From Ichthyophonus hoferi (taxonomy: Eukaryota > Opisthokonta > Ichthyosporea > Ichthyophonida > Ichthyophonidae), in contig NAOQ01000480.1 in NCBI GenBank assembly GCA_002751075.1, forward strand, positions 23,931 through 51,371: a DNA stretch of 27,441 nt, in the 5' to 3' direction. Under the pieces are notes generated by a model. It saw only the letters and a program-made list of their open reading frames with translations. It searched no databases and was not told the origin of the DNA. Positions 12,053 through 23,890 of this stretch are shown here, in pieces. A program made the translations under genes and the position numbers. Within the stretch, counting starts at the first letter, position 1. Every line of letters starts with the position of its first letter.

Positions 12053-15000
12053 ATGACTGTTTTGGGTTTCTCTTTTTTAGCGCTGACGCTATTTAGCACA
12101 GCTTGGGGTCTGGAAGTTCTTAAAGAAAAGGGTGTTTTCGTTCTAGAAGAAGACACTTTCAGCACATTTGTGAAGGAGAACAAATTTGTTCTTGTGGAGT
12201 TTTGTAAGATGCCTTTTCTGTCGTTCTTTGTCTACCACTGTTCATAATTTTGTTTTTGTTCCGACTATTTTTTATCCAAGAATATATAGATTCTCTTAAA
12301 TTAAATGTATGGGAATCCCCTAGTACTTAGGTACTTACCTGTAAGTAGTAATGTGGAAAATTAAAAAATTAAAAAATAAATAAATACATTTGGTCAAATG
12401 ATCGCAGATTTGTAAAATATTGTCCTTTTTTTTTAATAGTTTTATAATGTACTAATATTGTTGGCATTATACTCCAACTCAAACACGTGGATTTTTCATG
12501 GACATAAAATAAAATCCAGCTGGTCAAGTTGCTATCTAGAGAGACATTATCAGATAATCAATAAGTTCTGAAACAATATTTGACTATATTTTTTTCAAAA
12601 GAAAAAAGCTTGAAAGATATATATATTGCTATATACATTTATTTCCATTTTAAGCATGACTATAATACAAAAAACGATTATTAATTTTATAAAGAGATTA
12701 TAAATTTATGGTTGTAGTAACTGTATTCGTTGTTTAAAACTTTCTAGATGCGCCATGGTGTGACCACTGTAAAGATCTTGAGCCCGAGTATTCCGAGGCA
12801 GCTTTGGCACTGGAAAAGCAAAACTCTATTGTCAAACTAGCCAAGGTTGATGCAGTGAAGCAAACGTAAGTGGATGAGTATTTGTTTTGCATGAGATAAA
12901 TAAGTTACATGCATAGACGAAAGATTGGCATATATATTTTGCATTACTCTTTTTTTCATCTCAATATATTCTCAATCAAGATAAAAGGATGACAAGGAGT
13001 AGTATTTTTGAATATTTTCTTGATAAATTCTAAAGCCTGTATAGTAAACTGGAGGCTCTAAACGTGTTTAATCATTACTGAGACTACATTTCCCATAAAG
13101 GTTTTAAATAAATCTGTGTCTCCTAAGAAATAATTTGAAATAAATGTTGTTGTTAAGTGAATAATTAGTTGAATACCAAGTTATATCATAAGAGTTCAAT
13201 CTAATAAACAAAACTATATATCAATATTGTATGCCCTCTGCTAGACCCCAATCATTATTGTTATTTTTTTTGCATTTTAATAACCTAAATATTAAGTTAA
13301 TTATTATCAGTAATGTCTGTGAAATATAGGTTGTTTTAATTAATGCTATTATTGCCATCACTGTCCTCATCCTCCTCCTGGCATCTACTACTTATGTTTT
13401 ACATGATGTTACTTTTCTCTCCATAACACATTTACACCTGCAGAATTTTAGCAGAGAAATTTGACATTGGCGCTTACCCAACTCTCAAATGGTTTAATGA
13501 TGGCATACCAGTTGCATACCATGGTAATACTCTTATATTTATATTTAATGAACTTATGTTTTTATTATTTTTAATGTTTAATACACGCAAACAGTTCATA
13601 AAAAAAGGGAAAAGAGAATAAAAATTCCTATGATTAACAGTAATGTCACAGGTCCCAATAAGGCACAAGCAATTATTGAATATGCACAAAAACGATCTGA
13701 AGCTCGTTCCTTAAAAATAGACAATGTGGACTTGGCCAAAAAAATGATATCTGATAATCAGGTATATGTGCTATATACTATGTACCTCTACTTTACCTAT
13801 TTAAAATTTTAGTATATATATATATATATTGGTTGTTGTCTTGATATATCTATTAATTTATTACCCTAACATTTTTTTCCATTATTATTTTCTAATCCTT
13901 AGTCATTAGGCACTGAATACCAAATACCAACTTACTTCTACACACAGGTTAAAGTTTTGTAAAAGCATAACATAATTAAAGTCATACCCATACCTACACC
14001 ACTATACTTACTTAAAAGACAGCAAAGATATAGCATTTTTCACCATCAATAAAACAGGCGCAAATATATACAAGATGTATATATACTTTACCATATTTCA
14101 TATTAAAGTTTCAAGACTATATTCCCAATTCAATTGTTTATTTCTCCTATATCAACTATTGATTGTTGAGGCCCATACACACTTAGCTACCTTTTTCTCC
14201 TTTTTAAAAAAATCATTGCTAAATATTCTGCACAGGAATTTTTTAACTTTTATACGCAATCCCCAGCTTATAGAACTTATTTACATTATATATTAAAAAG
14301 GCAAGTAACCATTTTCTCCTATTCATCACAATACTCATTTTTATCATTTACATCATTATTTTCAATAGCTCCAAATAATATTTGACCAGGCCAAGTACTC
14401 TCAGAGGGTTTTTATTTATTCTTGAATCATTATCAGGTGGTACTATTTGGGGTATTCTCTAATTTGGAATCTGATGAAGCTCAAACATTTGCTCGTTATG
14501 CTGAGGGCAATGATGATGCCGAGTTTGCTATGACTAATACCAAGGAAGTAAGTCCGAAGTAAATTGATATTTTTAACGTAGTTTTTATTTTTTTTAATCA
14601 CTATTATTATTGTTGTTGTTGTTGTTTACATGCTTTTCCGTTTTCTTTTCTATATTAAAACCGTGACTGCTCATTCACTTCTATTAATGTATCACTAGAT
14701 TTTATTGTTAAATATAAATATATTGGGTTGAGGGAGGTGGTGGAGTTATACATAAAGTTGTAGTCTAAGCTCGGCGTATGAGGACGTCTGTAATCGTAGT
14801 TTTGAGCTTACAATAAAACCCACAAGACACCTATTTACACAAATACTTTTACACACAAAAATAAATATGTTAAAGATCTTATATGACACCCACTCCATAA
14901 GAATAATTAAAGAGTTTAATTGCTAATTGCTAATATGACTGATATGGTTCAGTAGCCAACCAAAACATACACTTTTCTGCCTCTCTGTTGGAAAACGCAC

Positions 15001-16950
15001 AGAAATGTACATTCAGCTTCTTGCGAGATACAACGCTTTAATATTTTAAGTGTGGGTCAAGAACATTTATGATCATGTAGATACACTTACATAAAATGTT
15101 ACTGAATAGAAAGCCAAACTTAGAAATACATAATGGCAAATTAAAATAAAAAGGAAACAGATATGGTCATGTTCATATTAAATGCATGAATATTGGTCTG
15201 GCCCTCACACACACACTTATCCTTATAAATTTCAAAGTAAAACAAATAAGCTTTCATTACCTTGCGTACACCACGCACATATATACATAAAATTAAAACT
15301 GTTTATTATTCTCTCTTCCGCAACTATAACTATCTAGGTAAGGGAATATCTTAAAGCCACAGATAAAGATGTTGTGGTTCTTCTAAAAAAATATGATGAG
15401 GGAAGAAACGAATATACAGGCCCCTTAACAATAGAGGACTTGGAAGATTTTCTACGTGCTTATTCGCTACCTATGGTCATGGAATTTACTGAGGAAACTC
15501 AGGACAAAATATTTGCAGGTGATGTAGAACATCATATGCTGCTTCTAATTAAATTCTCAAGTCCAAAATACAATGTGAGTTGAGTTATCCCTTTTTCTCT
15601 TTCTTGATTATTTTTACAATTATACGAACACCATTATAACATTTCTTGCTTAATATCTTCATTATGTCATTCTTGCCTCAATTTTTATGCAAAAATCATA
15701 ATGTTCTTGGACGTGCTTTTATATTCATTCTCTTGTTCTCTTATTTTTTTGTTTTTTTTAATTTGTTAACTCGTTTGTCCAATTTTATGTTTTACTTTGT
15801 TATTGGTATACTATTACCAGAATATATATTTTGATTTTTAAAAATAGTTAATGTTCGTATTATATAATAATGTTTATAGACAAACATGAAGCTATAAAAT
15901 AAGAAACTGAAAGTAGAGACAATGTAAGAAATATAGTTGCAAACTATGTGTACAATAGATATCTATACTAGTGCCGAGGTCAGATTTACTTATATGTGCA
16001 GCATCCCATGGAAGGGATATATGACTGTTATGTTATTTTTGTAAATTATGAATATTGTGCCAAGAATAGATTATTTCCTGCATCAGAATACTGCCTTAGT
16101 AATTCCTGCCATGCTTTTGATTTATGTATGCCCAAAAAACCCCCCAAATGCATACGAGTTGTAAGCTGAGTGTGCATATAAAGGAGTCTTTTTCGTGATT
16201 TATGATCTTCTACTAGTGAGGTTGTAATTAAGAAATCATAATAACTGGTGTAACTAGTGTTAAATTGTATATGCATTGCTAGTACCAAATCATAATAAAC
16301 TGACAACAATTACACAGGAAAGTCTGAGATGCTTGACAGAGGCAGCCAAGGATCTACGAGGGAAAATGTTGGCAGTGACTGTGGATTTGGACAAGGAAGA
16401 CAGTGAAAATATTCTAGGCTATTTCACTCTAGAGGGAGTAACAGAGCCTGTATGGTTTTACTTTTCTTTAGCGTTCTTGCCATTTTCTATACTAAGATTT
16501 GCTATTCGAAATAGTTTTACTCTGTAGCACTTGCACTTGCTAAAACAATTTTTATTACTTTTTTAAACACAATCCATTACTATTATCAACTGTATCTCTT
16601 ACATTGTCTCTACCTTTTGTCTCTCATTTCATTATTTTATATTTGCATTTTTTTCTATATCCCTTTTACTAATATTTGTCGCTCTACTTTTCCTGTTTCT
16701 TCCCTTTGACCCCTGCACCTTATCCTGTTATCTTGAGACTATCCTACTTTATACAAGCACAAATTTATACAGATTAGCCCCGCATTGTATTTTACTCAAC
16801 TTTCTTCACCAAATTTTTCTTAAACATTTTGGTATGTTTAATTAGTCATCCAAACATCTCTTGTATTCGGAAAAACAACACAAATAAAATTAAAAAGCAG
16901 AACAATTATGATTAATCATGTATGGAAAAGATATGTGCTGATGCAATAAG

Positions 16951-16990
<40 letters not shown>

Positions 16991-19937
16991 NNNNNNNNNN
17001 NNNNNNNNNNNNNNNATATATTTATGGAGAAAAACAAGTATTCTTGTTATTTACATAGCAGTATTTAAATAGTCTCCACTTAGCATTTACTTGCATGTAC
17101 AGTACACCAAGTACACACTAGAAAGAGGCAACATTGCTTACACAGACATCTACCAAATATATATCCCTACCTTTAGATAAGATTGCGTATAGACTATACT
17201 TGCACTTATGCACATATACTAAATATTGTACATATGTATTCAGAGACTTCTAATAGTACGTATAGATGAGGCAACAACTAAATTTCTCTATAAGGAAGAG
17301 ATTAACTGCCAGTCGTTTGCTAAATTTGGAAAAGATTTCTTAGATGGATTATATAAGCCATGGTATGCATCACAACCTATTATCGATGGATGGGACAGCA
17401 AACCATTAAAGGTGTGTTGTTATAAAGTTGATTTCTTATAGATATAAACTCCCACAATCTGGCCTCTTAATACCTATTTGTTTTATAGGTTTCACATTTA
17501 TTTGCCTTCTTCCATATATATATATATGATTTCTTATTCTCAACACTTATATGCTCTTTTGCATTATCATTAACCTGGTCAATATTGCTTCTATACCCCT
17601 CTCTTTGTCGCCTCTGTACTTCTATATGCATTTAAAAGTACATACTTGAAAAGTAAGCACTTCCAAAGCACACATACACATAAATACACATAGATATATA
17701 TTTATATTTTGTTTAAATATATAAATACAAATACATATATGCACATCAAATTTTGAATATTTTTCCATCTAAGTGTTGTTTGTTTGCACTAGTATTTGAT
17801 ACTGACTATACAAACCTAACGCCTGAAAGTTCAAGATAAAAATGTAAGTTAATAATAATTTACTTGACTATTTCACAATCTGATACTATATCATATCTTT
17901 ATATAACTACATACTACATCATATACATACGTGTTTATACGGGAAGTGGACAGTAATATATTTTTTGTGGAAAAGGTGTAATAGATACATACAGTTGATA
18001 TTGCAATCCATCTAAATGAAGATAGTATATGTATTGTAATTCTTTATTATACAAGCTTGGTCATCATATATATATCACAATATAGATATCTATTTAGTAG
18101 CATCATTAGCGCAGTACATTTAAGTTTTATCATATCCATTAAGCTGCTTTTACCTGCACTGGATTGTTATGTTAAGCTTATCTTTAATTGGCTTGCAGAT
18201 ATCTCTTCTGTTTGGAAACTAAATTTTCTAGCCATTCTATCACTCCAGACTACATCTACATCCACTAGCTGCAAAAACATGGTACTAATATATCCATCAA
18301 ATTATTGTGTTTCCTAGAAAGTGCTAATTTAATAACTATTGTACAGACTCTTGTGGGCAAGAATTATCAGGAGGTGACTAATAACCCCTACAAACATGTA
18401 TTTGTTAAACTTTGTAAGTTAATCATGCTCCTTACATAATCCATGCCTAAGCATACCATTTTCCCATTCAACTCAAGCCCGCACTCACATTTTTAATTAT
18501 ACACATACCAACATCCATGAAGCAATCTGTTGCACATTTACCATTATGCACGCCCACAGCCTTTTTAACTTAAGTTTAAAATAGATATACATGCATAAAA
18601 ACCTCCATACATGAACCTACACCCACACTCACTGTATTGACAGATGCACCATGGTGCGGTCACTGTAGCGCCATGGCACCAGCTTGGGAAAAATTAGCAG
18701 AAACGTTTCAAGACAATGACAATATTGTCATTGCAGAGATGGATGCTACCAAGAATGAAGCACCAAATGTAAACTATCTGTATTTTATGTTATTGTTATG
18801 TTTTAAGTAAGAATTTGTTTTTGATTCTTTCTGTATAAACTTGATACTGGTCTATTTATTGACTTATTTGAGGGTTACATTGGATATGTGGACGTAAGAT
18901 ATATATGTTCAATGTATATACCTGGAATACCTCAGAGGGTTTGATACAGAGGCTATAATGTATGAGCTGTAGCACTTCCTTCCTCATTTACTCGTTTATT
19001 AAGTTTTACCTTTTTCAATTGTTACTTGTCTAGCTTCTTTTTAGTGCTTTATCATTTAACTCTTATTACAGAAACACAACATAGAAATAATTTAAATTCT
19101 TTTCTCTATTACAGTTAAACATTGAGGGGTTTCCAACCATCAAAGTATATCCCAAGATAGAGGCTGGTAAGGAGCAAGAAGTACTTGAGTATGGTGATAG
19201 TCTCGCTTTCGACGTGTTAAAGGTAGGGGATTTGAAATAGTAATATTTTTTCTTGAGTTATGGGATTGTGGCTGCATAACATATTGGTGAGCTGCCTGTG
19301 GGAAGGCTAGAAGTAAAGTTCAAAGGACATATTGTATATTTCACCATGTAAGAATGTACACACATATTTATACTTTTTTATTTAATTTTGCCTGTCCTTT
19401 CTATTATAAAAGTTGGCCCATTCCAGCCAAGGCCTTTTTATCTTGAATTATTTTAGTTTGTACACATATTGACACTCCTACATCAAGTTTATTAAATTTA
19501 TTCTCACTCATTTTGTCCTCACAATTTCTTACCCTATTTTACTACTGATATACATCTATATATTTACTTTTTCGTGTTCCTTATAAGGCTAACTGGACAT
19601 GCTTTTCAAATTATTCTCTATCTCACTAGTTATAACTCAATTTATTAATTTTCAGATTGAAATTTACTTACATTTATACTTTAATAATTGGTTTGTAAAC
19701 ATGCTAACAAATTTTAAATCCCTTTGTAAACATTTGAAATAGAATTATGTAGAAGCAATTTCAAAAGGCGAGCGACCTACTCCCATTGAAAATAATGAAC
19801 AATTAAATGAAGAAGAAGGGAAAGAGGAAGGAGATGAAGAGGACGATAATACATCAATGCTTGAGGACATTGGAGATGATGATTCAACGGATACATCTGG
19901 ATTTGTAGATGATGATAGTCTTCATGATGAGCTATAG
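12053..19937 (+). CDS. P4HB: Protein disulfide isomerase, PDIA1/P4HB type, 12 exons, complete
   Basis: ER-lumen thiol-disulfide oxidoreductase and isomerase. Exons: 12053-12203, 12748-12865, 13444-13523, 13652-13761, 14437-14547, 15338-15574, 16318-16449, 17244-17411, 18347-18413, 18644-18768, 19115-19222, 19743-19937. All junctions are GT-AG and in phase: 533 codons plus TAG. The N-terminus is a signal peptide (about 1-19). Domain a (about 20-135) has active site WCDHC (C55, C58) and cis-Pro102. Domains b and b' (about 140-365) include [10 protein letters not shown] and [12 protein letters not shown], close to the human KKFDEGRNNF and IEFTEQTAPKIF. Domain a' has WCGHC (C396, C399) and cis-Pro440. 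An acidic Asp/Glu tail ends in HDEL, the KDEL-receptor signal. Length fits the family (human 508). Oddities: CDHC instead of CGHC in a, and Lys390 where domain a' normally has a buried Glu. It is divergent from PHKB and upstream of PUS3; no operon logic is implied. Confidence 0.96.
13903..13947 (+). other. Possible alternative or decoy 45-nt exon in PDI intron 4
   Basis: The segment is preceded by CCTTAG and followed by GTTAAAG, is exactly 15 codons, open in phase 0, and would insert [15 protein letters not shown] between DNQ and VVLFG. The constitutive junction DNQ-VVLFG aligns with the human protein without any insert, so it is not part of the main product. It may be chance, a cassette exon or a decoy. 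Confidence 0.25.
16956..17023. repeat. (TA)n run interrupted by a 25-N assembly gap
   Basis: TA dinucleotides run from 16956 to 16990, then 25 unresolved bases (16991-17015), then further TA. It lies in PDI intron 7. The true length of the run is unknown, so intron 7 may be longer than it appears. Confidence 0.97.
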
Positions 19938-21006
19938 GCTGGCGGCTTTCAGCTTATGTCTTTTGGTTATTGTTAGATGGATGGTTTTCTGTAGCTAGTA
20001 GCAATTATCTAGCTCAATGTTAAGTATGTGTTTTATGGTCTAAATTATCATTATTATTATATATGTGGTATAAAAAATACATCTCCAAGCAACCTGAGGC
20101 ACTTTAAACAGTAAGCAGTAGTAGCAACGGCTCTAGGACACAAGCCTTTAGACTTAGATGGTTAGTGCTTCCCAGGATGTAAAGAACGGGCAAGTTTTTA
20201 GGCAGATTATTAATTGCAACTACATTATATAAAGTAATGTTTTTGTTAATCATACTTATAATGTTCTGGCTTTGAAAACCACTTCTGTCCTAAACGGCTA
20301 GCCATGTTTTTATCTGTACGTTAATTAATTACTTTATTGACAAATCCTTAAATGCCTCATTATTACTTCTCAAATGTTGGTGGCTATGTTTAACAGTGTA
20401 ATATATTTATAAGTGTCCAAGTCATTTGATTGCTATCATTATAATTAAGCATATGATGGTAATACTTAGAACTGGGCTATTGGTGTATGTATACTCAAAG
20501 GTGATTTAAAGTTTTGTAAAATTGTATTTACCAATCATAAATTGTTGTCATATATAGCTAGTATGTGTATTATTTCTGTGTGCATGAATAATTATAAATG
20601 TTACACTGTATTTTACCTTTAAAGATGCGTCTAGCAGAATCTTCTCTTGAGTATATGTTTACATTAAATATTTAGATAGCTCGGTGATGCAACACGTTAA
20701 TTAAGATAACTTATAACTAACCTAATTTAGTAATAATTACTACTAGAAACCTTTGTACACTTAGAAGTGACACTGGACCAGGGCTCTAAACATATTATCT
20801 TATCTTTACTTCATAAGGTAGAATGATTATTTTTACCAAAGCTTTACGGAAAATTGACAGCATTTTTAGTTGTGGTTTGAAGTTTCCACATGCAAGTTGT
20901 AATCTTAATATTGCAATACATCCCTTTTTTTATATCATTTAAAGAATAATGGTTTTATGTTTATACTGCACCATGGGTAAATGGACTTAGTAATTTATCT
21001 CACTTA
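19938..21006 (+). other. PDI 3' flank, no gene seen
   Basis: About 1.07 kb between the PDI stop codon and the transposon. It should include the PDI 3' UTR. No canonical AATAAA close to the stop codon was evident. It has mixed AT-rich unique sequence with no ORF of note. Confidence 0.6.
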
Positions 21007-21061
21007 CAGGGCATTTCTGAAATGTTGCCAAGGTTTCTGAAATCTTGGGAAAGATTTTACA
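21007..21061. repeat. Left terminal inverted repeat of the Tc1/mariner element
   Basis: Starts directly after TA. It contains two similar units, ATTTCTGAAATGTTGCCAAG and GTTTCTGAAATCTTGGGAAAG, followed by ATTTTACA. The second unit plus ATTTTACA gives the 17-bp exact inverted match to the right end. Confidence 0.8.
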
Positions 21062-21175
21062 AAAACAAATATGTTGAAAGGTTTTGGAAATATGTTGAAA
21101 AATTGTGAAAAATATTTTTGGATTTTGTAGAATATTTAAACAACAAGAATAGAAGATATAGTAAATTACAATACT

Positions 21176-22174
21176 TTATTCAAAGTCAATGATTTTTGGC
21201 GTTAGTATCTGCCACATATGACCGTAATGCTCATCTAGATTATAGTTTCGTAGATTTTCCAGAACCGATGTGATGTTGCTTTTTAGCTGACTCCATTCAG
21301 TTGCTCTGGGTCTAATTAAATTGAGGTTAGACTTGATTTTGGAAAAACGTTTTCTAATGGATTGAAGTCGGGACTATATGGTAGTAAAAACATTATCTCA
21401 ACGTTTACAGCTGACAAGTATTGCTTCACCATCACACTTTTGTGTATATTGTAATTACCCATAACCAAAACTGGATTTCCTCCAAAGACTCCGTTCTGAT
21501 TTGCTGCCTTTAAAAAATTTACAAATAAGTTTGAATTACAAGCTACATCCCGTAACACGTACTCTTGTATTCCTGCACAAGAAATAATAGCGCACAATAA
21601 GATATTTTGTTCATTGTTGGTTGTAACGCTTATCATTACATCTTTATTCAGCAGCGAATACCCATAATTGTTAAATGCGTATAGGTTGAATCCGTTTTCG
21701 TCCAGATACAGAATAATTCTTTTTGACTTCTTCTGTAGTTCTCTCATAAAAACAATTCTAGCATCCTGGCTCTCTCGGTTGAGATAAACAGAGGTCTTTA
21801 ATCTCAGTCTTTTTCTCGTTCTGCCAGTCTTTTTTTATCAATCGGCAAATTATGTGGATTGAAACAAGCATGTCTTCCTCTGCGAGTTTCTCTTGTATTC
21901 CACTCGGTGTGGGAGAATTGTGTTTTCTATAAAAATAGTTGATTTTCTCTCGGATTGAACTATTATTGTTTTTGTTTTGCCTTCCTTTCTTGGCATACAC
22001 AATCTCAAATGTTAACGGTTCATCTGGCAACTCTTTCTGCTTTTTTATTTTGTAAATACTTGATTGGCTTATATTTATCATTGTTGAGATCTCTGTCATA
22101 CTTTTACCTAAATGTAAAAGCCTAAGGAGGTCTTTAAACTTTTCTTTTCTTATTATAGTTGTTTGCCTAACCAT
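21176..22174 (-). pseudogene. Tc1-like transposase (DD34E-type DDE_3), broken
   Basis: Cut-and-paste transposase relic of about 333 codons, near the usual 340. The ATG at 22174 opens a helix-turn-helix segment (residues about 10-45, with SMTEISTMINISQSSIYKI). The catalytic part follows: YLDENGFNLY (first Asp), VLVMGNYNIHKS (Gly where the second Asp is expected) and LLPYSPDFNPLEN (Glu), 34 residues after the second position, which is the Tc1 spacing. Reading needs two frame changes, one near 21760 (after QPRE, before DARIVFMREL) and one near 21350 in a T run after NPLENVF. Beyond it the frame continues as SKIKSNLNLIRPRATEW and ends at 21178. Two frameshifts and the lost catalytic Asp mean no active enzyme. 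Confidence 0.9.
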
Positions 22175-22823
22175 GTTTACTGTATTTTACAATTCGTATA
22201 AACCTGCCCGCTCTGGACCATTTGCGTGTCTTTATAGTTTATCAAATACTCTTCCATAATCAGTAGATCATGAGGAAATGTGTTACATATTTTCCATGCA
22301 GTGTACAGATTGGGGACACGATAGTTTTACCCAAGTATTGGGGGAAGATTGGACAATTTTAGTGGGGTCTCTGTGATCTATGATGAGTTGGATTAGGCAA
22401 TAGTAATCTGTTCAAAGTCATTGTAAATTGATTGAATTTTTCAGCATTATAAAATCAAGCACTAAAAAAACAGTAATACATAAGCAAATATAATATACCA
22501 TAGAATACATATATATATATGTAAATAGAATATACTTGAAGAATAAACTATAACCGTGCAATGAGCTGGACAGGACTATCATGAATATTATGGACATTAC
22601 ATTACGTACATAATTTTACTGGAATTGACACAATATTAAGTATACGGAATTGTTAGTATACGCGATTTTACTTATCTTTTTACTGTAAAGCTAAAAACTT
22701 ATTTTAATGTATCTTTGTTTTTAGTTTTTATTGAATATTTTGATGATCCACATACTGAAGCTTAAAATTCCTATTCTGAAGAATGCAAAAGCATAGAGAT
22801 TTATATATATATATATATATTTG

Positions 22824-22858
22824 TGTAAAATCTTTCCCAATATTTTGGAAATACCCTC
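22824..22858. repeat. Right terminal inverted repeat of the Tc1/mariner element
   Basis: The reverse complement reads GAGGGTATTTCCAAAATA then TTGGGAAAGATTTTACA, matching the left end. It is followed by TA at 22859-22860. Confidence 0.82.
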
Positions 22859-23890
22859 TAATTCTTTCTGATTGTCCATAAATAGTGTGCTTAAGACATG
22901 GCTCAGCACAATGATCAGAACATGATTAATTATTTAATTCAAGTCTTGGCTTTTTAGCACAGGAGTTCCAGAAATCATGGGGAGGTTTCAGTAATTTAAG
23001 TTAAGATCAGGTTTGTAGTCATGCGTTTGTAACCTTAAAAATAGCAAAAGGCCAAGCTTAAAGTTTTCCCAATGCTCCATTACTCTAAACTATATATTCA
23101 AATGCTGGACCCTCAGTCAAGACCAGAGATGAGTAGTTCATTAAAGAAATAAAGTTTGTGTAAAATATAATATGATAAAGATAATTAAGAACAAGCGAAG
23201 AGACTTAGCTTTCATCTACCATAACACACATGCACTACTCATAAAAAAGAAAACCAAAGTAGTTTTAAACTCGGACTCTTAATAGGCCCGGGTGGTGGAA
23301 GTATTTCCCATGCAAGTGTACATCAATAACCAATAACCAGTAACGTTATCATATATAGACAATAATTATTATATCACACCTCTTAAAATTAACATATATC
23401 CTTTTTTGGGTAGATGGATTGTATTAAGTTAAATAGCCATATTGCCTTCATTATTACTCTAAATTATATATAATACATAATGCGTGTACTAAAAATGTTT
23501 GGAAGTGATCGTTTTAGCATGTATATTTTACTGCCATATGGTGATAGGTCGATTAATTAATAAGCCGCATCTAAATAGTGTAGTGTAATCTGTTATTATT
23601 GACTGAAAAATGATTCGATATTTAAATTCTCAAGGCTGGATGTGGCTCATTAAAGATGCGTACACATGTACGGTAGATAAATGCAGTACAGTAATAATAT
23701 TTGGTTGTATGTGTACTTGTGTATACTAATAAATCTCTTACATATCATCTCCTACATAGCATATAACGGTAAAAACCTGGTTTAGGTTTATAGCATATAA
23801 AAATTTGTTTTTTGTATAATAAATTAGCACTAGCATATCTATATATATAAAATATATGCATCTATAAATATATGCACTAACACTAACAAT
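22859..23890. other. Intergenic region upstream of PUS3
   Basis: About 1 kb with no coding stretch recognised. It includes a second transposon-end-like sequence (22959-22994). The last 150 bp before PUS3 are TA-rich and presumably hold its promoter; no specific element could be assigned. Confidence 0.55.
22959..22994. repeat. Second left-end-like sequence of the Tc1/mariner family
   Basis: ACAGGAGTTCCAGAAATC and then GGAGGTTTCAGTAA resemble the left terminus at 21006-21041 (ACAGGGCATTTCTGAAATG and then CAAGGTTTCTGAAA) in the same orientation, 100 bp beyond the right end. It may be a leftover end of another copy or an old nested insertion. Similarity judged by eye. Confidence 0.45.

Larger units (their letters stand above)
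12204..19742 (+). other. PDI introns 1 to 11
   Basis: Introns 12204-12747, 12866-13443, 13524-13651, 13762-14436, 14548-15337, 15575-16317, 16450-17243, 17412-18346, 18414-18643, 18769-19114 and 19223-19742. They are AT-rich. The only notable contents are a spliceable 45-nt in-frame segment in intron 4 (13903-13947), the TA run with gap in intron 7, and an open minus-strand stretch at 16046-16309 that I could not assign. Confidence 0.85.
21007..22858 (-). mobile_element. Tc1/mariner DNA transposon, transposase degraded
   Basis: A 1,852-bp element bounded by TA on both sides (21005-21006 and 22859-22860), the target duplication of this superfamily. The termini are inverted: CAGGGCATTTC at the left, and GAGGGTATTTCC when the right end is reverse-complemented. 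A perfect 17-bp inverted match follows inside (21045-21061 with 22824-22840). The left end carries an extra near-tandem copy of the TTTCTGAAAT unit. A transposase relic fills the left half on the minus strand. The 680 bp upstream of it is long for the family and includes a TA run (22802-22820). Inactive by coding state. Confidence 0.88.

Noticed and set aside
16046-16309. Minus-strand open stretch of 87 codons in PDI intron 6
   Set aside because: No recognisable motif and no neighbouring support; length is possible by chance, so it was not called as a gene.
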